A stretch of 48,540 nt of DNA from an uncultured Flavobacterium sp. (GTDB lineage: Bacteria; Bacteroidota; Bacteroidia; Flavobacteriales; Flavobacteriaceae), in contig NZ_CAMIHH010000014.1 in the NCBI RefSeq assembly GCF_946220915.1, forward strand, positions 1-48,540. The letters run 5' to 3'. A program made the translations under genes and the position numbers. Positions 41,206-48,540 of the stretch are shown here, piece by piece. How positions within the stretch are numbered: the first letter of the stretch is position 1; every line of letters begins with the position of its first letter. Below the pieces are notes generated by a model. It worked only from the letters and a program-made list of their open reading frames with translations. It was not told where the DNA came from and searched no databases.

Positions 41206-42447
41206 ATGAAATTGAGCCACAAGACCCCGAAACAAAGACAAAGCCTGCTGTTCAGCATGGTAACCAACCTGACATTTTGGGTGCTTATAGCTATTATTTC
41301 AGGCATATTGCTGGGGCATTATGCTCCTGCTGTTGCCATAAAAATGGAAGTTGTCGGAAAAACGTTTGTAGACATTATCAAAATCTTTATAGGACCAATC
41401 ATTTTCCTGACGATTGTATTGGGCATTGCAGGAATGGGCGATCTTAAAAAAGTAGGGCGCATAGGGCTAAAGTCGCTGATCTATTTTGAGATAGTAACCA
41501 CCTTTGCCCTTGCCATTGGCGTAGCTGTCGCATATTTTATGGAACCCGGAAAAATAAACAAGGCCGGGCTGGACATTGGTGATGCTTCAAAATATACCGG
41601 CAATGCGGAAGAATTCAGCTGGCTCAGGTTTTTCCTTGACAATTTAACGCTACAAATCCTGGTGGCCGCGATCATTACAGGCATTGCACTTAATTATTAC
41701 AGGAAGCGCGAACAGGCCATCGGTGTTTTATACACCTGCTCCAACTATGTTTTCATGGCCCTGAAATGGGTAATGTATCTGGCACCCCTTGGAGCATTTG
41801 GAGGGATGGCATTTACCATAGGGAAATTCGGGCTGCATACACTTATACCGCTTGGCAAGCTGATGATTACCGTTTACATTACCATGGCGCTGTTCATCTT
41901 CGTGATCCTGGGGGGCATAATGAAATACTACAACCAAAACATACTCACCTTCATCAAATACATCAAAGCCGAACTGCTCATTGTGCTGGGCACCTCATCT
42001 TCGGAAAGCGCATTGCCCAACCTGATGGAAAAGATGGAAAAGATGGGCTGCAGCAAGCCGGTAGTGGGGCTGGTAGTACCAACCGGCTATTCGTTTAACC
42101 TTGACGGCACATCAATATACCTGTCAATGGCGGTACTATTCCTGGCACAGTTGTATGACGTGCACCTTACCTTTGGCGAAATGGCCACGGTAATCGGCCT
42201 GCTGATGATCACTTCCAAAGGTGCGGCGGGCGTAACCGGCAGCGGGTTCATTGTGCTGGCCTCGACACTTACTGCCATCGGCAAAATTCCTGTGGAAGGC
42301 CTTGCCTTCCTGCTAGGCGTTGATAAATTCATGAGTGAAGCTCGGGCAATTACCAACTTTATAGGCAATGGTGTAGCAACAATTGTTATATCGAAGTCCG
42401 AAGGAGAATTTGTAGGTATGGATAATCCGAGGATGGAAACTGATTAG
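41206..42447 (+). CDS. Dicarboxylate/amino-acid:cation symporter (DAACS family)
   Basis: The 413-residue GltP/DctA-type inner-membrane transporter has eight helices and two re-entrant hairpins. The serine-rich hairpin reads LGTSSSESALPNLM, followed by PTGYSFNLDGTSIY and the second hairpin TSKGAAGVTGSGFIVLAST. A terminal DKFMSEARAITNFIGNGVAT holds the conserved Asp/Arg pair that binds acidic substrates. It would import glutamate, aspartate or C4-dicarboxylates with H+ or Na+. It is probably transcribed from its own promoter. Confidence 0.93.
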   Translation: MKLSHKTPKQRQSLLFSMVTNLTFWVLIAIISGILLGHYAPAVAIKMEVVGKTFVDIIKIFIGPIIFLTIVLGIAGMGDLKKVGRIGLKSLIYFEIVTTFALAIGVAVAYFMEPGKINKAGLDIGDASKYTGNAEEFSWLRFFLDNLTLQILVAAIITGIALNYYRKREQAIGVLYTCSNYVFMALKWVMYLAPLGAFGGMAFTIGKFGLHTLIPLGKLMITVYITMALFIFVILGGIMKYYNQNILTFIKYIKAELLIVLGTSSSESALPNLMEKMEKMGCSKPVVGLVVPTGYSFNLDGTSIYLSMAVLFLAQLYDVHLTFGEMATVIGLLMITSKGAAGVTGSGFIVLASTLTAIGKIPVEGLAFLLGVDKFMSEARAITNFIGNGVATIVISKSEGEFVGMDNPRMETD

Positions 42448-42571
42448 TTTGAAAATGGGATGCCCACAACACAGATTATACGAATTACCCCATGGCTTTC
42501 CTATCCTAACCGCAATTTTGAGAAATTATAAATCCGGGAAGGTCCGTCCGGTTCCCGTGATCCCTGTCTTA

Positions 42572-43831
42572 CTATTTTTTACTGTCTTCATCATCATAAT
42601 TGAAATTCCGCAGCTTCGGCGCACCAAAAAAGGTAACTGCGACTACACCCAGGGTAAGGCATCCGCCTACTACTACTGCCCGCACCGTACCAAGCCAGTG
42701 TGCCATGACACCGCTTTCAAAATCGCCCAATTCATTGCTGGAACTTACAAAGATGGTATTGACAGAGGCAACACGGCCACGCATATGATCGGGCGTAACG
42801 AGTTGTAAGATAGTACTGCGGATAACTACGCTCACGGCATCGAACATACCGGAGAAAAGCAGCAGGAAAAACGATAACAGAAAATTGGTCGAAAGCCCGA
42901 AGCCAATGATGCACAGCGCAAATCCGGTTACGGCTACGAACAACTTTCGGCCGGGATACGTTTTTAGAGGCAGTAAGGCCAGCAGTACCAACGTTGCTAT
43001 TGCCCCTGCTCCCGGCGCTGAACGCAATAGCCCAAACCCAACTTCATCTACATGCAGGATCTCTTTTTGGTAGACCGGCAGGAGCGCTACAGCACCGCCA
43101 AAAAGCACCGAGAACATATCCAGCAGCTGTGCCCCGAGCAATGCCGGCGTTTTCGCTACAAACCGTATGCCCTGGGTAAGGCTTTGCAAGATGGGCTCTT
43201 TTTCTTTTTTCAGGATGGGCTTGCGCTTAATGGCAAGTATAGGAATGAGCAGGGCTACCTGTAAAAGCACTACCATAAACATTCCTGTTGTAATGCTGTT
43301 GATGGCTATGGCAACCCCGGCTGCCAGCGGCCCCAGCATGGCACCCGTTTGCCAGGACATGCTGCTCCAGCTGGTGGCATTGGGAAAATGCTCGCGGGGC
43401 ATGATGAGCCCAAACAGGGAGAACACCGATGGCCCCATGAATGCGCGGGTTATGCCGCCAAGGAATACGAAGGCATAAATGAGATATTGAGTCGACTGCA
43501 TCCCTAAACTTTCAAAAACGAAAGGTGTGGTAAGTGCGAACAGGCTGCACCCAATGACGATGTAAGAGGCAATACAGAAGAGCACCATTTTACGCTTTTC
43601 GCTGAGATCGACAAGATGCCCGGCAAAGAAAGAACAGCAGATGGCGGGTATAACCTCGGCAAGGCCCACAAGCCCAAGGGCGAGCTTATCGTTAGTGATG
43701 TGGTATATCCAGTAGAAAACAATGGTTGACTGCATGTTCAGCGAGAAGATAAGCCCAAAACGTATGCTGAGGAAATACCTGAATTCTGTTATGGATAGCG
43801 AGGGGTTCTTAGCCCGGAAACCATTTTTCAA
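42572..43831 (-). CDS. MFS transporter, EntS-like exporter family
   Basis: The 419-residue protein has 11-12 membrane helices of the major facilitator type. The motif A region reads GHLVDLSEKRKMV, and the second half has RSTILQLVTPDHMRGRVASVNTIF, typical of the EntS/TetA-like MFS_3 group. These often export siderophores or drugs; no substrate can be fixed from sequence. It is convergent with the symporter gene and 156 bases downstream of the GH130 gene on the same strand, with a terminator between. Confidence 0.88.
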   Translation of the reverse strand: MKNGFRAKNPSLSITEFRYFLSIRFGLIFSLNMQSTIVFYWIYHITNDKLALGLVGLAEVIPAICCSFFAGHLVDLSEKRKMVLFCIASYIVIGCSLFALTTPFVFESLGMQSTQYLIYAFVFLGGITRAFMGPSVFSLFGLIMPREHFPNATSWSSMSWQTGAMLGPLAAGVAIAINSITTGMFMVVLLQVALLIPILAIKRKPILKKEKEPILQSLTQGIRFVAKTPALLGAQLLDMFSVLFGGAVALLPVYQKEILHVDEVGFGLLRSAPGAGAIATLVLLALLPLKTYPGRKLFVAVTGFALCIIGFGLSTNFLLSFFLLLFSGMFDAVSVVIRSTILQLVTPDHMRGRVASVNTIFVSSSNELGDFESGVMAHWLGTVRAVVVGGCLTLGVVAVTFFGAPKLRNFNYDDEDSKK

Positions 43832-43897
43832 GGATAGTATCTTTTGATTGCGAAGTTAGCTTTTTCCGGCATTCCAAAAACCTTTCTAAATCTAAAA

Positions 43898-43922
43898 CCC
43901 CTTCTCCGGGTTAGAGAAGGGG
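43898..43922 (-). terminator. Terminator of the GH130 gene
   Basis: CCCCTTCTC (43898-43906) pairs perfectly with GAGAAGGGG (43914-43922). On the minus strand TTTTAGATTT follows. It separates GH130 from the MFS gene. Confidence 0.85.
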
Positions 43923-43987
43923 CAGTTTATTTACCAAAGGGCTTGCATACCCTTCGTGTGGTTTACCTTGTGCCCGGAGCCTGAGGC

Positions 43988-45451
43988 CTAGCCGCCGTTG
44001 CGTAGCCTGTCCAGCAGTGTTTTGATGTTTACCGTGGCAAATCCGGAACTATGATCGGAAAGGCCATACGGAAGCACGAGTTCGCCATTGTGGATCACTG
44101 ATCCGCACGAGTATACTACATTAGGCACATAGCCTTCGCGCTCATCGGGGTTAGGCACTATCAGCGGATCGTTGAGCCTACCGATCTCTTTGGACGGATC
44201 GTTTATGTCCAGCAGTGAAGCCCCTATGCTGTAGCGGCGCATGGCACCCACGGCATGGGTAATGACAAGCCAGCCATATTCAGTTTCTATTGGCGAACCG
44301 CAGTTTCCAATCTGCACAAATTCCCAGTGGTATTCCGGGCCCTGTATCTTTATCGGGTCTTCCCACTCATTGATGTTGTCAGAATACATGAGGTAATTGT
44401 TCCAGCCATCAATTCGGGAAAGCATGGCATACTTACCGTTTATTTTGCGGGGAAACAGCGCAAGGTTTTTATTCTTTGCCCCGGCACCGTGGAGAGGGCT
44501 GGTCTTAAATTCGTAAAAATCGGTTGTCTTCAGCAGCTTTGGCATGATATGCACGCCATCATAAGCCGTGTAGGTGGCATAGTATGCCACTTTGCCGTTG
44601 TCGTCGGAAAATTTCACAAAGCGCGCATCCTCGATACCCTTCGATTCAAAATCAGAAATTGGAAATATGACACGGTCGCTAATATCAGTATCTTTTGAAA
44701 ATGTGATCCTTCGGTAACTGTCGGACAGCGCCAGTAAAAGGTTATACTGCCTGAGGTCAGCCGGGTCATCGGTTTTCTGCCGGGCCTCATGTACCAGCTT
44801 TTTTAACTGCTCATAATCAAAACGGTCTTCGAGTTCTTTGGTCACCATCTCCAGGAACTCTTCATTGATATCGGCTTCCTGGGCCTTTTTAAGGAACAGG
44901 CGCTTTTGATAAATGATGTTGTGTATCTTTTCGGCTTCGTCGATGTAGTTACCTGCGGGTATGACGGTAATATCGTTATTACGGTCGATTATCGCACGGC
45001 GGAACACAACAGACGATACGTGCCCTTCGCCCACTGCACGGAAACTGATGATAACACGCAACTGGCCCTCCTCGAGGTTGTGCTGGTCAGGGTCGGGAAC
45101 AATAGACGGGTTAAAGAATGCTGCCGACTCAATGGAATATTCATGCGTAAAATAGGAGCCGATGAGCAGGCGCGTATAGTCGTCCAGCTTTTCGTAACTG
45201 CCTCCTGCTTTATTTATATATACCTTTACACGCTCGCAATGACGGAACAGCTTACGCGTAATGCTACGGTGCCTTTTGGAAAAATCCTGCAGTAACGGCA
45301 ATATAAGTCCGGCTACTTCCTCCTTATCGAGGGCCAGTATTTTTTTGATCAGTTCGATGGCCCTTTCCTCACCATTAAAAAAAAAGCGTGCAATTACACG
45401 CCTGGTATCGGGAAGGACTTTTGCCGGCTTTCTTTCTACGGTCAATCTCAT
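43988..45451 (-). CDS. GH130-family glycosidase/phosphorylase
   Basis: The 487-residue protein has a five-bladed propeller of the GH130 type: FFNPSIVPDPDQ near residue 113, the catalytic segment GIEDARFVKF (Glu274, Asp275), and GNCGSPIETEYGWLVITH. A later VPNVVYSCGSVIHNGELVLPYG follows. There is no signal peptide, so it works in the cytoplasm. It carries an N-terminal helical extension of about 70 residues and a helical insertion (about 170-250), as in the longer Bacteroidota subgroup. GH130 enzymes act on beta-mannosides, mostly by phosphorolysis. No mannan locus, glycosyltransferase or other glycosidase gene is beside it. Confidence 0.9.
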   Translation of the reverse strand: MRLTVERKPAKVLPDTRRVIARFFFNGEERAIELIKKILALDKEEVAGLILPLLQDFSKRHRSITRKLFRHCERVKVYINKAGGSYEKLDDYTRLLIGSYFTHEYSIESAAFFNPSIVPDPDQHNLEEGQLRVIISFRAVGEGHVSSVVFRRAIIDRNNDITVIPAGNYIDEAEKIHNIIYQKRLFLKKAQEADINEEFLEMVTKELEDRFDYEQLKKLVHEARQKTDDPADLRQYNLLLALSDSYRRITFSKDTDISDRVIFPISDFESKGIEDARFVKFSDDNGKVAYYATYTAYDGVHIMPKLLKTTDFYEFKTSPLHGAGAKNKNLALFPRKINGKYAMLSRIDGWNNYLMYSDNINEWEDPIKIQGPEYHWEFVQIGNCGSPIETEYGWLVITHAVGAMRRYSIGASLLDINDPSKEIGRLNDPLIVPNPDEREGYVPNVVYSCGSVIHNGELVLPYGLSDHSSGFATVNIKTLLDRLRNGG

Positions 45452-45465
45452 ACTTATTTTTTTGC

Positions 45466-45482
45466 ATCCGCAGCACGCGGAT
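45466..45482. other. Hairpin in the GH130 leader
   Basis: ATCCGC (45466-45471) pairs with GCGGAT (45477-45482) over a 5-base loop, 14 bases upstream of the GH130 ATG on the minus strand, followed by an A-run in the mRNA. It may be an operator or a translation-affecting stem; neither is shown. Confidence 0.35.
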
Positions 45483-45717
45483 TGATGAACCTCTAAATTA
45501 AGTATTATTTAAAAAGCAAATGGGCAGGCAAATGCTAAAGTTATGGTAAAAATACTACAGTATTAGATATGCACACAATGGAAGTTTCACAAAACTTTGG
45601 CTGTACGGGTTATTGAAATTTGGTAATTTTATTTTAAAAAAAGCCTGGATACGGGATGATTATCAGAAATTTAAGTGTACAGACAAAAAAACCTTACAGG
45701 TCATAATAAATAAGGCG

Positions 45718-46272
45718 ATGAGAAAAATAATCGTACAGGAATGGATATCGGCCGATGGCTTTGCTACCGACCGCGAGGGTACCACAAAATTTTTTGAAGA
45801 TCCAAAATACAATGAAGGTTTTTCAGAATATCAGGATGAGCTTTTTGAGAGGATAGACGGCGTTCTACTTGGCGCTACAACCTATAATATGTTCAGCGGA
45901 TTCTGGCCAACCGCCGATCCGGAAAAGGAGCCGATCACTCCAAAGATAAACGCACTGCATAAATTTGTTTTTTCTAAAACGATCGAAAATCCTGAGTGGC
46001 AGCCAGCCACAGTATGCCGCGATGATGTAGCCGATGCGGTAAGAAAGCTAAAGAACGAACAGGGCAAGGCATTGGTGGTTTGGGGCAGCCTGTCGTTGGT
46101 AAAAAGACTTGCTGAAGAAAATCTGGTAGACGAGTACTGGACAATCGTGGTGCCTGTATTTGTGGGAACAGGCAGGAAATTCATTCCGGAAAATAAGGAC
46201 ATTGAACTGGAATTGTTTGAATCGAAGGCATCGCCACCGGGTGCTGTATTTTTGAAATACAGGCCGAAATAA
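45718..46272 (+). CDS. Dihydrofolate-reductase-like (RibD C-terminal) protein
   Basis: The start at 45718 (ATG, MRKIIVQEWISADGFA) is the family start; an in-frame TTG 35 codons upstream adds unrelated residues. The 184-residue product has the RibD_C/DHFR fold: VQEWISADGF, the TYNMFSGFWP segment, KFVFSKTIENPEW and the nucleotide-binding ALVVWGSLSLVKRL. A terminal YWTIVVPVFVGTGRKF follows. Such stand-alone proteins are probable NADPH-dependent reductases with unknown substrate. It is monocistronic. Confidence 0.88.
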   Translation: MRKIIVQEWISADGFATDREGTTKFFEDPKYNEGFSEYQDELFERIDGVLLGATTYNMFSGFWPTADPEKEPITPKINALHKFVFSKTIENPEWQPATVCRDDVADAVRKLKNEQGKALVVWGSLSLVKRLAEENLVDEYWTIVVPVFVGTGRKFIPENKDIELELFESKASPPGAVFLKYRPK

Positions 46273-46283
46273 GTTTTATTTTT

Positions 46284-46374
46284 AGTCACGAATTACACGA
46301 ATCTTACAAATTATCATGCAGGACCTGTTGGTTTACCGGCAAAAAAATCAGCAAGATTCGTGTAACACGTGACT
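46284..46374. repeat. MITE-like element with 22-bp inverted ends
   Basis: 46284-46305 (AGTCACGAATTACACGAATCTT) is inverted at 46353-46374 with 20 of 22 positions complementary. The 47-base centre has no frame. It lies between the reductase stop and the purK promoter. Confidence 0.65.
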
Positions 46375-46411
46375 GAACTTTTTGCTGCTAAAGTTTATCC
46401 CGGGAAATAAG

Positions 46412-46419
46412 TATCTTTG
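46412..46419 (+). promoter_or_regulatory. -7 box of the purKE operon
   Basis: TATCTTTG fully matches TAnnTTTG, about 22 bases before the ATG at 46442. No standard-spaced TTG is seen. Confidence 0.5.
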
Positions 46420-46441
46420 GCATTGAAACAACACACGACAA

Positions 46442-47605
46442 ATGAACTATTTTTCTTCTGATTTTAAGCTGGGCATCCTGGGTGGCGGCCAGTTAGGAAA
46501 GATGCTGCTGACGGATGCCCGGAAATTCGACATACAAACCTATGTGCTCGACCCCAGCGATGAAGCCCCGTGCAGAATTGGCTGTAACCAATTTTTCAAG
46601 GGCGACCTGATGGACTTTGATACTGTGTACAACTTTGGAAAACAGGCAGATGTACTAACTTTTGAGATCGAACATGTAAATATTGCGGCACTCGAAAAAC
46701 TTGAATCGGAAGGCATACAGGTGTACCCTTCGCCAAGAACGCTCAACCTCATCCAGAATAAAGGAACCCAAAAGGATTTTTACGCACAGCACAAAATACC
46801 TACCGCAGATTATCGCAGGTTTGAAACACTGGCCGACCTTCGCTTAGCGGTTGCAGACCGGAAAATTGTTATGCCTTTCGTATGGAAAAGCACCGAAGGC
46901 GGTTATGATGGCATGGGCGTAAAAGTAGTACGCAATGCGGAAACGCTGCAAGCCCTGCCGGATGTACAATGCATTGCCGAAGCGATGGTGCCTTTTAAAA
47001 ATGAGCTGGCCGTTATTGTGGCACGAAACCCATCTGGAGAAATGAAAACCTACCCTGTGGTCGAAATGGAATTTCATCCGGAGGCCAACCAGGTTGAATA
47101 CGTGATATGCCCGGCACGCATTGACCATGTGGTATCAGAAAAGGCACGCGCGGTTGCGCTGAAAGTATCACAGCAGTTTGACCATGTGGGATTGTTGGCA
47201 GTGGAAATGTTCCAAACCGTTGATGATGAGATTTTGGTAAATGAAGTCGCACCGAGGCCACACAACAGTGGGCATTACTCTATAGAAGCCAGCTATACTT
47301 CCCAATTTGAGCAGCACCTGAGGGCAATACTCAACCTCCCGTTGGGCAATACCGACAGCAAAGCAGCCGGTATCATGGTAAACCTTGTGGGTGAGGAAGG
47401 CCATAGCGGCAACGTAATATATGAAAACATTGAAAAGATAATGAAACTGGACGGGGTAACCCCGCATATTTACGGTAAAAAGCAAACCAGGCCGTTCCGC
47501 AAAATGGGTCACGTGACCATTGTGAATAAAGATGTGGAAGTAGCAAGGAAGATTGCGGAAGAAGTGAAAAACACAATACGGGTAATTGCACAATCCAACA
47601 ACTGA
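46442..47605 (+). CDS. purK: N5-carboxyaminoimidazole ribonucleotide synthase
   Basis: The 387-residue ATP-grasp enzyme carboxylates AIR to N5-CAIR with ATP and bicarbonate in purine synthesis. The N-terminal Rossmann-like domain starts LGILGGGQLGKMLL. ATP-grasp features include PFVWKSTEGGYDGMGVKVV and EVAPRPHNSGHY. It is followed after 24 bases by purE, whose product uses N5-CAIR. The gap between them is filled by a heptamer array. Confidence 0.96.
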   Translation: MNYFSSDFKLGILGGGQLGKMLLTDARKFDIQTYVLDPSDEAPCRIGCNQFFKGDLMDFDTVYNFGKQADVLTFEIEHVNIAALEKLESEGIQVYPSPRTLNLIQNKGTQKDFYAQHKIPTADYRRFETLADLRLAVADRKIVMPFVWKSTEGGYDGMGVKVVRNAETLQALPDVQCIAEAMVPFKNELAVIVARNPSGEMKTYPVVEMEFHPEANQVEYVICPARIDHVVSEKARAVALKVSQQFDHVGLLAVEMFQTVDDEILVNEVAPRPHNSGHYSIEASYTSQFEQHLRAILNLPLGNTDSKAAGIMVNLVGEEGHSGNVIYENIEKIMKLDGVTPHIYGKKQTRPFRKMGHVTIVNKDVEVARKIAEEVKNTIRVIAQSNN

Positions 47606-47625
47606 CAACTAACAACCGACAACTA
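47598..47625. repeat. Heptamer tandem array E (ACAACNN) between purK and purE
   Basis: Four units, ACAACTG ACAACTA ACAACCG ACAACTA, begin inside the last two codons of purK and end 4 bases before the purE ATG. The whole translation-initiation region of purE is thus repeat sequence. Confidence 0.8.
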
Positions 47626-47629
47626 TAAA

Positions 47630-48118
47630 ATGAAAGTAGCAGTGATAATGGGCAGCATATCGGACATGCCGGTAATGCAGGATGCCATTGACATATTAAA
47701 AGAATTTGGGATTGAAACGGAAGTCGACATTGTGTCGGCACACCGTACGCCAGAGAAATTGTTTGAGTTCAGCAAGGATGCGCACTCAAGGGGCATTTCG
47801 GTAATTATTGCCGGTGCAGGTGGCGCGGCACACTTGCCCGGTATGGTGGCCTCTATGAGCCCGCTGCCGGTAATAGGCGTACCTGTAAAATCAAGCAACT
47901 CGATTGACGGGTGGGATAGCGTGCTATCAATATTGCAAATGCCGGGAGGCGTACCGGTAGCTACTGTGGCGTTAAATGGAGCCAAAAATGCCGGATTGCT
48001 TGCAGCACAGATTATTGGCTGCCATGACAAGGGCGTGCAGATAAAAATGATAGCATATAAGCACAGCCTGCGGGAAGCGGTAAACAAGGCTTCGGAAGAA
48101 TTGAAGAATGAGGAATAG
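47630..48118 (+). CDS. purE: N5-CAIR mutase
   Basis: The 162-residue class I PurE converts N5-CAIR to CAIR. The motifs GSISDMPVMQDA (residues 8-19) and SAHRTPEKL are intact, as is GAGGAAHLPGMVAS. Length and sequence are those of the bacterial PurK-dependent form. It lies 24 bases after purK in the same direction. Confidence 0.96.
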   Translation: MKVAVIMGSISDMPVMQDAIDILKEFGIETEVDIVSAHRTPEKLFEFSKDAHSRGISVIIAGAGGAAHLPGMVASMSPLPVIGVPVKSSNSIDGWDSVLSILQMPGGVPVATVALNGAKNAGLLAAQIIGCHDKGVQIKMIAYKHSLREAVNKASEELKNEE

Positions 48119-48132
48119 TTTTTGTAACTTTG
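48101..48132 (+). promoter_or_regulatory. Consensus promoter of the toxin-antitoxin pair
   Basis: TTG (48101-48103) is followed after 21 bases by TAACTTTG (48125-48132), a full match. It starts inside the end of purE and gives a leader of about 10 nt before the ATG at 48146. Confidence 0.7.
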
Positions 48133-48145
48133 ATAAAAAGATGTT

Positions 48146-48364
48146 ATGGACTTTCAGGCAACAAAAGAAGAATTGGCGAAGATGATATTGGAGTCGGAAG
48201 ATTCAAAAATCATTGATAAGGTGCGAAAACTTCTGATTAAAGAGAAGAAAGATTTTTATGATGAGCTATCTGAAGATGAGAAACTCGAAGTACGATATGG
48301 CCTTGAACAACTTGAAAGAGGTGAAAAAATCCCTTGGGAAGAAGTGCTTAAAAATATATCGTGA
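48146..48364 (+). CDS. Probable type II antitoxin
   Basis: The 72-residue, acidic, helical product (DFQATKEELAKMILESEDSK) resembles the small antitoxins that precede RelE/ParE toxins in Bacteroidota. The C-terminal part, ELSEDEKLEVRYGLEQLERGE, is typical of those that wrap the toxin. Its stop overlaps the toxin start by GTGA. The start at 48146 is chosen over an ATG at 48141, which is out of frame. No DNA-binding domain is obvious in so short a chain. Confidence 0.75.
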   Translation: MDFQATKEELAKMILESEDSKIIDKVRKLLIKEKKDFYDELSEDEKLEVRYGLEQLERGEKIPWEEVLKNIS

Positions 48365-48540
48365 AGTATAAGGTTTTATTTTCAAGTCTGGCTAATACAA
48401 AGCTTGTTTCAGTCACTACCTATCTAAAAGATGAATGGTCTTTAAAGGTAAAACAAAACTTTGTTGCCTTATTTCGGGATAAAGTGCTTCAAGTTTCGCA
48501 ATACCCGGAAAGCTGTATAAAATCTGAACAGCATTTCAAT
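48361..48540 (+). CDS. RelE/ParE-family toxin, truncated by window edge
   Basis: From a GTG at 48361 a frame of 60 codons is open to the window end and begins MKYKVLFSSLANTKLVSVTT. The pattern of a first beta strand (YKVLFS), a long helix region with YLKDEWS and VKQNFVALFRDKV, then QYPE matches the RelE/ParE toxin fold. It overlaps the antitoxin stop (GTGA), as is usual for translational coupling. The catalytic C-terminal strand lies outside the window, so RelE-type mRNA cleavage and ParE-type gyrase inhibition cannot be told apart. Confidence 0.75.
   Translation, partial: MKYKVLFSSLANTKLVSVTTYLKDEWSLKVKQNFVALFRDKVLQVSQYPESCIKSEQHFN

Noticed and set aside
45613..45717. Longer start for the RibD-like protein
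   Set aside because: It depends on a TTG codon, and the extra residues do not fit the DHFR fold, which begins at 45718.

Overview
The window reads as chromosome of a Flavobacteriaceae bacterium, most likely Flavobacterium or a close relative. The markers are a SusC/SusD pair with acid-tagged surface lipoproteins, a C-terminal type IX secretion (T9SS) sorting domain, an S46 dipeptidyl-peptidase, a LytS/LytR two-component pair, and promoters of the Bacteroidota form TTG-N17-23-TAnnTTTG instead of E. coli boxes or strong Shine-Dalgarno sites. By eye the base composition is in the low to mid 40s % GC, which is high for Flavobacterium. No rRNA, tRNA, CRISPR array or intact insertion sequence was found. 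No gene-free stretch exceeds 300 bases; the longest is about 275 bases (3638-3912).

Layout. 1-30 holds the first codons of a leftward gene with its own promoter. 238-3637 is the str operon (rpsL-rpsG-fusA-rpsJ), leftward, with two stacked promoters and a hairpin in the leader. 3913-5589 is an Omp85-type outer-membrane protein. 5729-11717 is a four-gene SusC-SusD-lipoprotein-lipoprotein uptake operon closed by a strong terminator. 11777-14733 carries rlmB, a rhomboid protease and rarA. 14858-18755 is a tightly overlapping leftward operon: ABC ATPase, FtsX-like permease with a histidine-rich loop, a DUF3299-like secreted protein, a YjjG-type HAD phosphatase and a secreted protein of unknown function. 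18999-24285 has small unknowns, radC, a DUF1287 protein, a DUF389 membrane protein and mpl. 24426-30120 has a DPP7-type peptidase, a DUF5694 protein, a LytS/LytR pair and a BON-LysM protein. 30228-33050 is a 14-repeat T9SS cargo protein. 33176-36728 is a leftward housekeeping block (hpt, adk, CNNM/CorC-like, obg). 36899-45451 looks accessory: a sugar-dehydrogenase lipoprotein, a TonB receptor, a TTG-started helical protein, a dicarboxylate/amino-acid symporter, an MFS exporter and a GH130 enzyme. 45718-48540 holds a RibD-like reductase, purK-purE and a toxin-antitoxin pair whose toxin runs off the right edge.

Three things deserve a second look. First, the histidine-rich ABC operon is probably an envelope metal-handling system. 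Second, the SusCD locus has the gene order of the Bacteroides BT2264-BT2261 peptide importer and contains no carbohydrate-active enzyme. Third, gene borders carry several different heptamer-periodic tandem arrays, some touching start or stop codons, together with small MITE-like inverted-repeat elements. All functional statements rest on reading the sequence and recalling protein families; no search was run.
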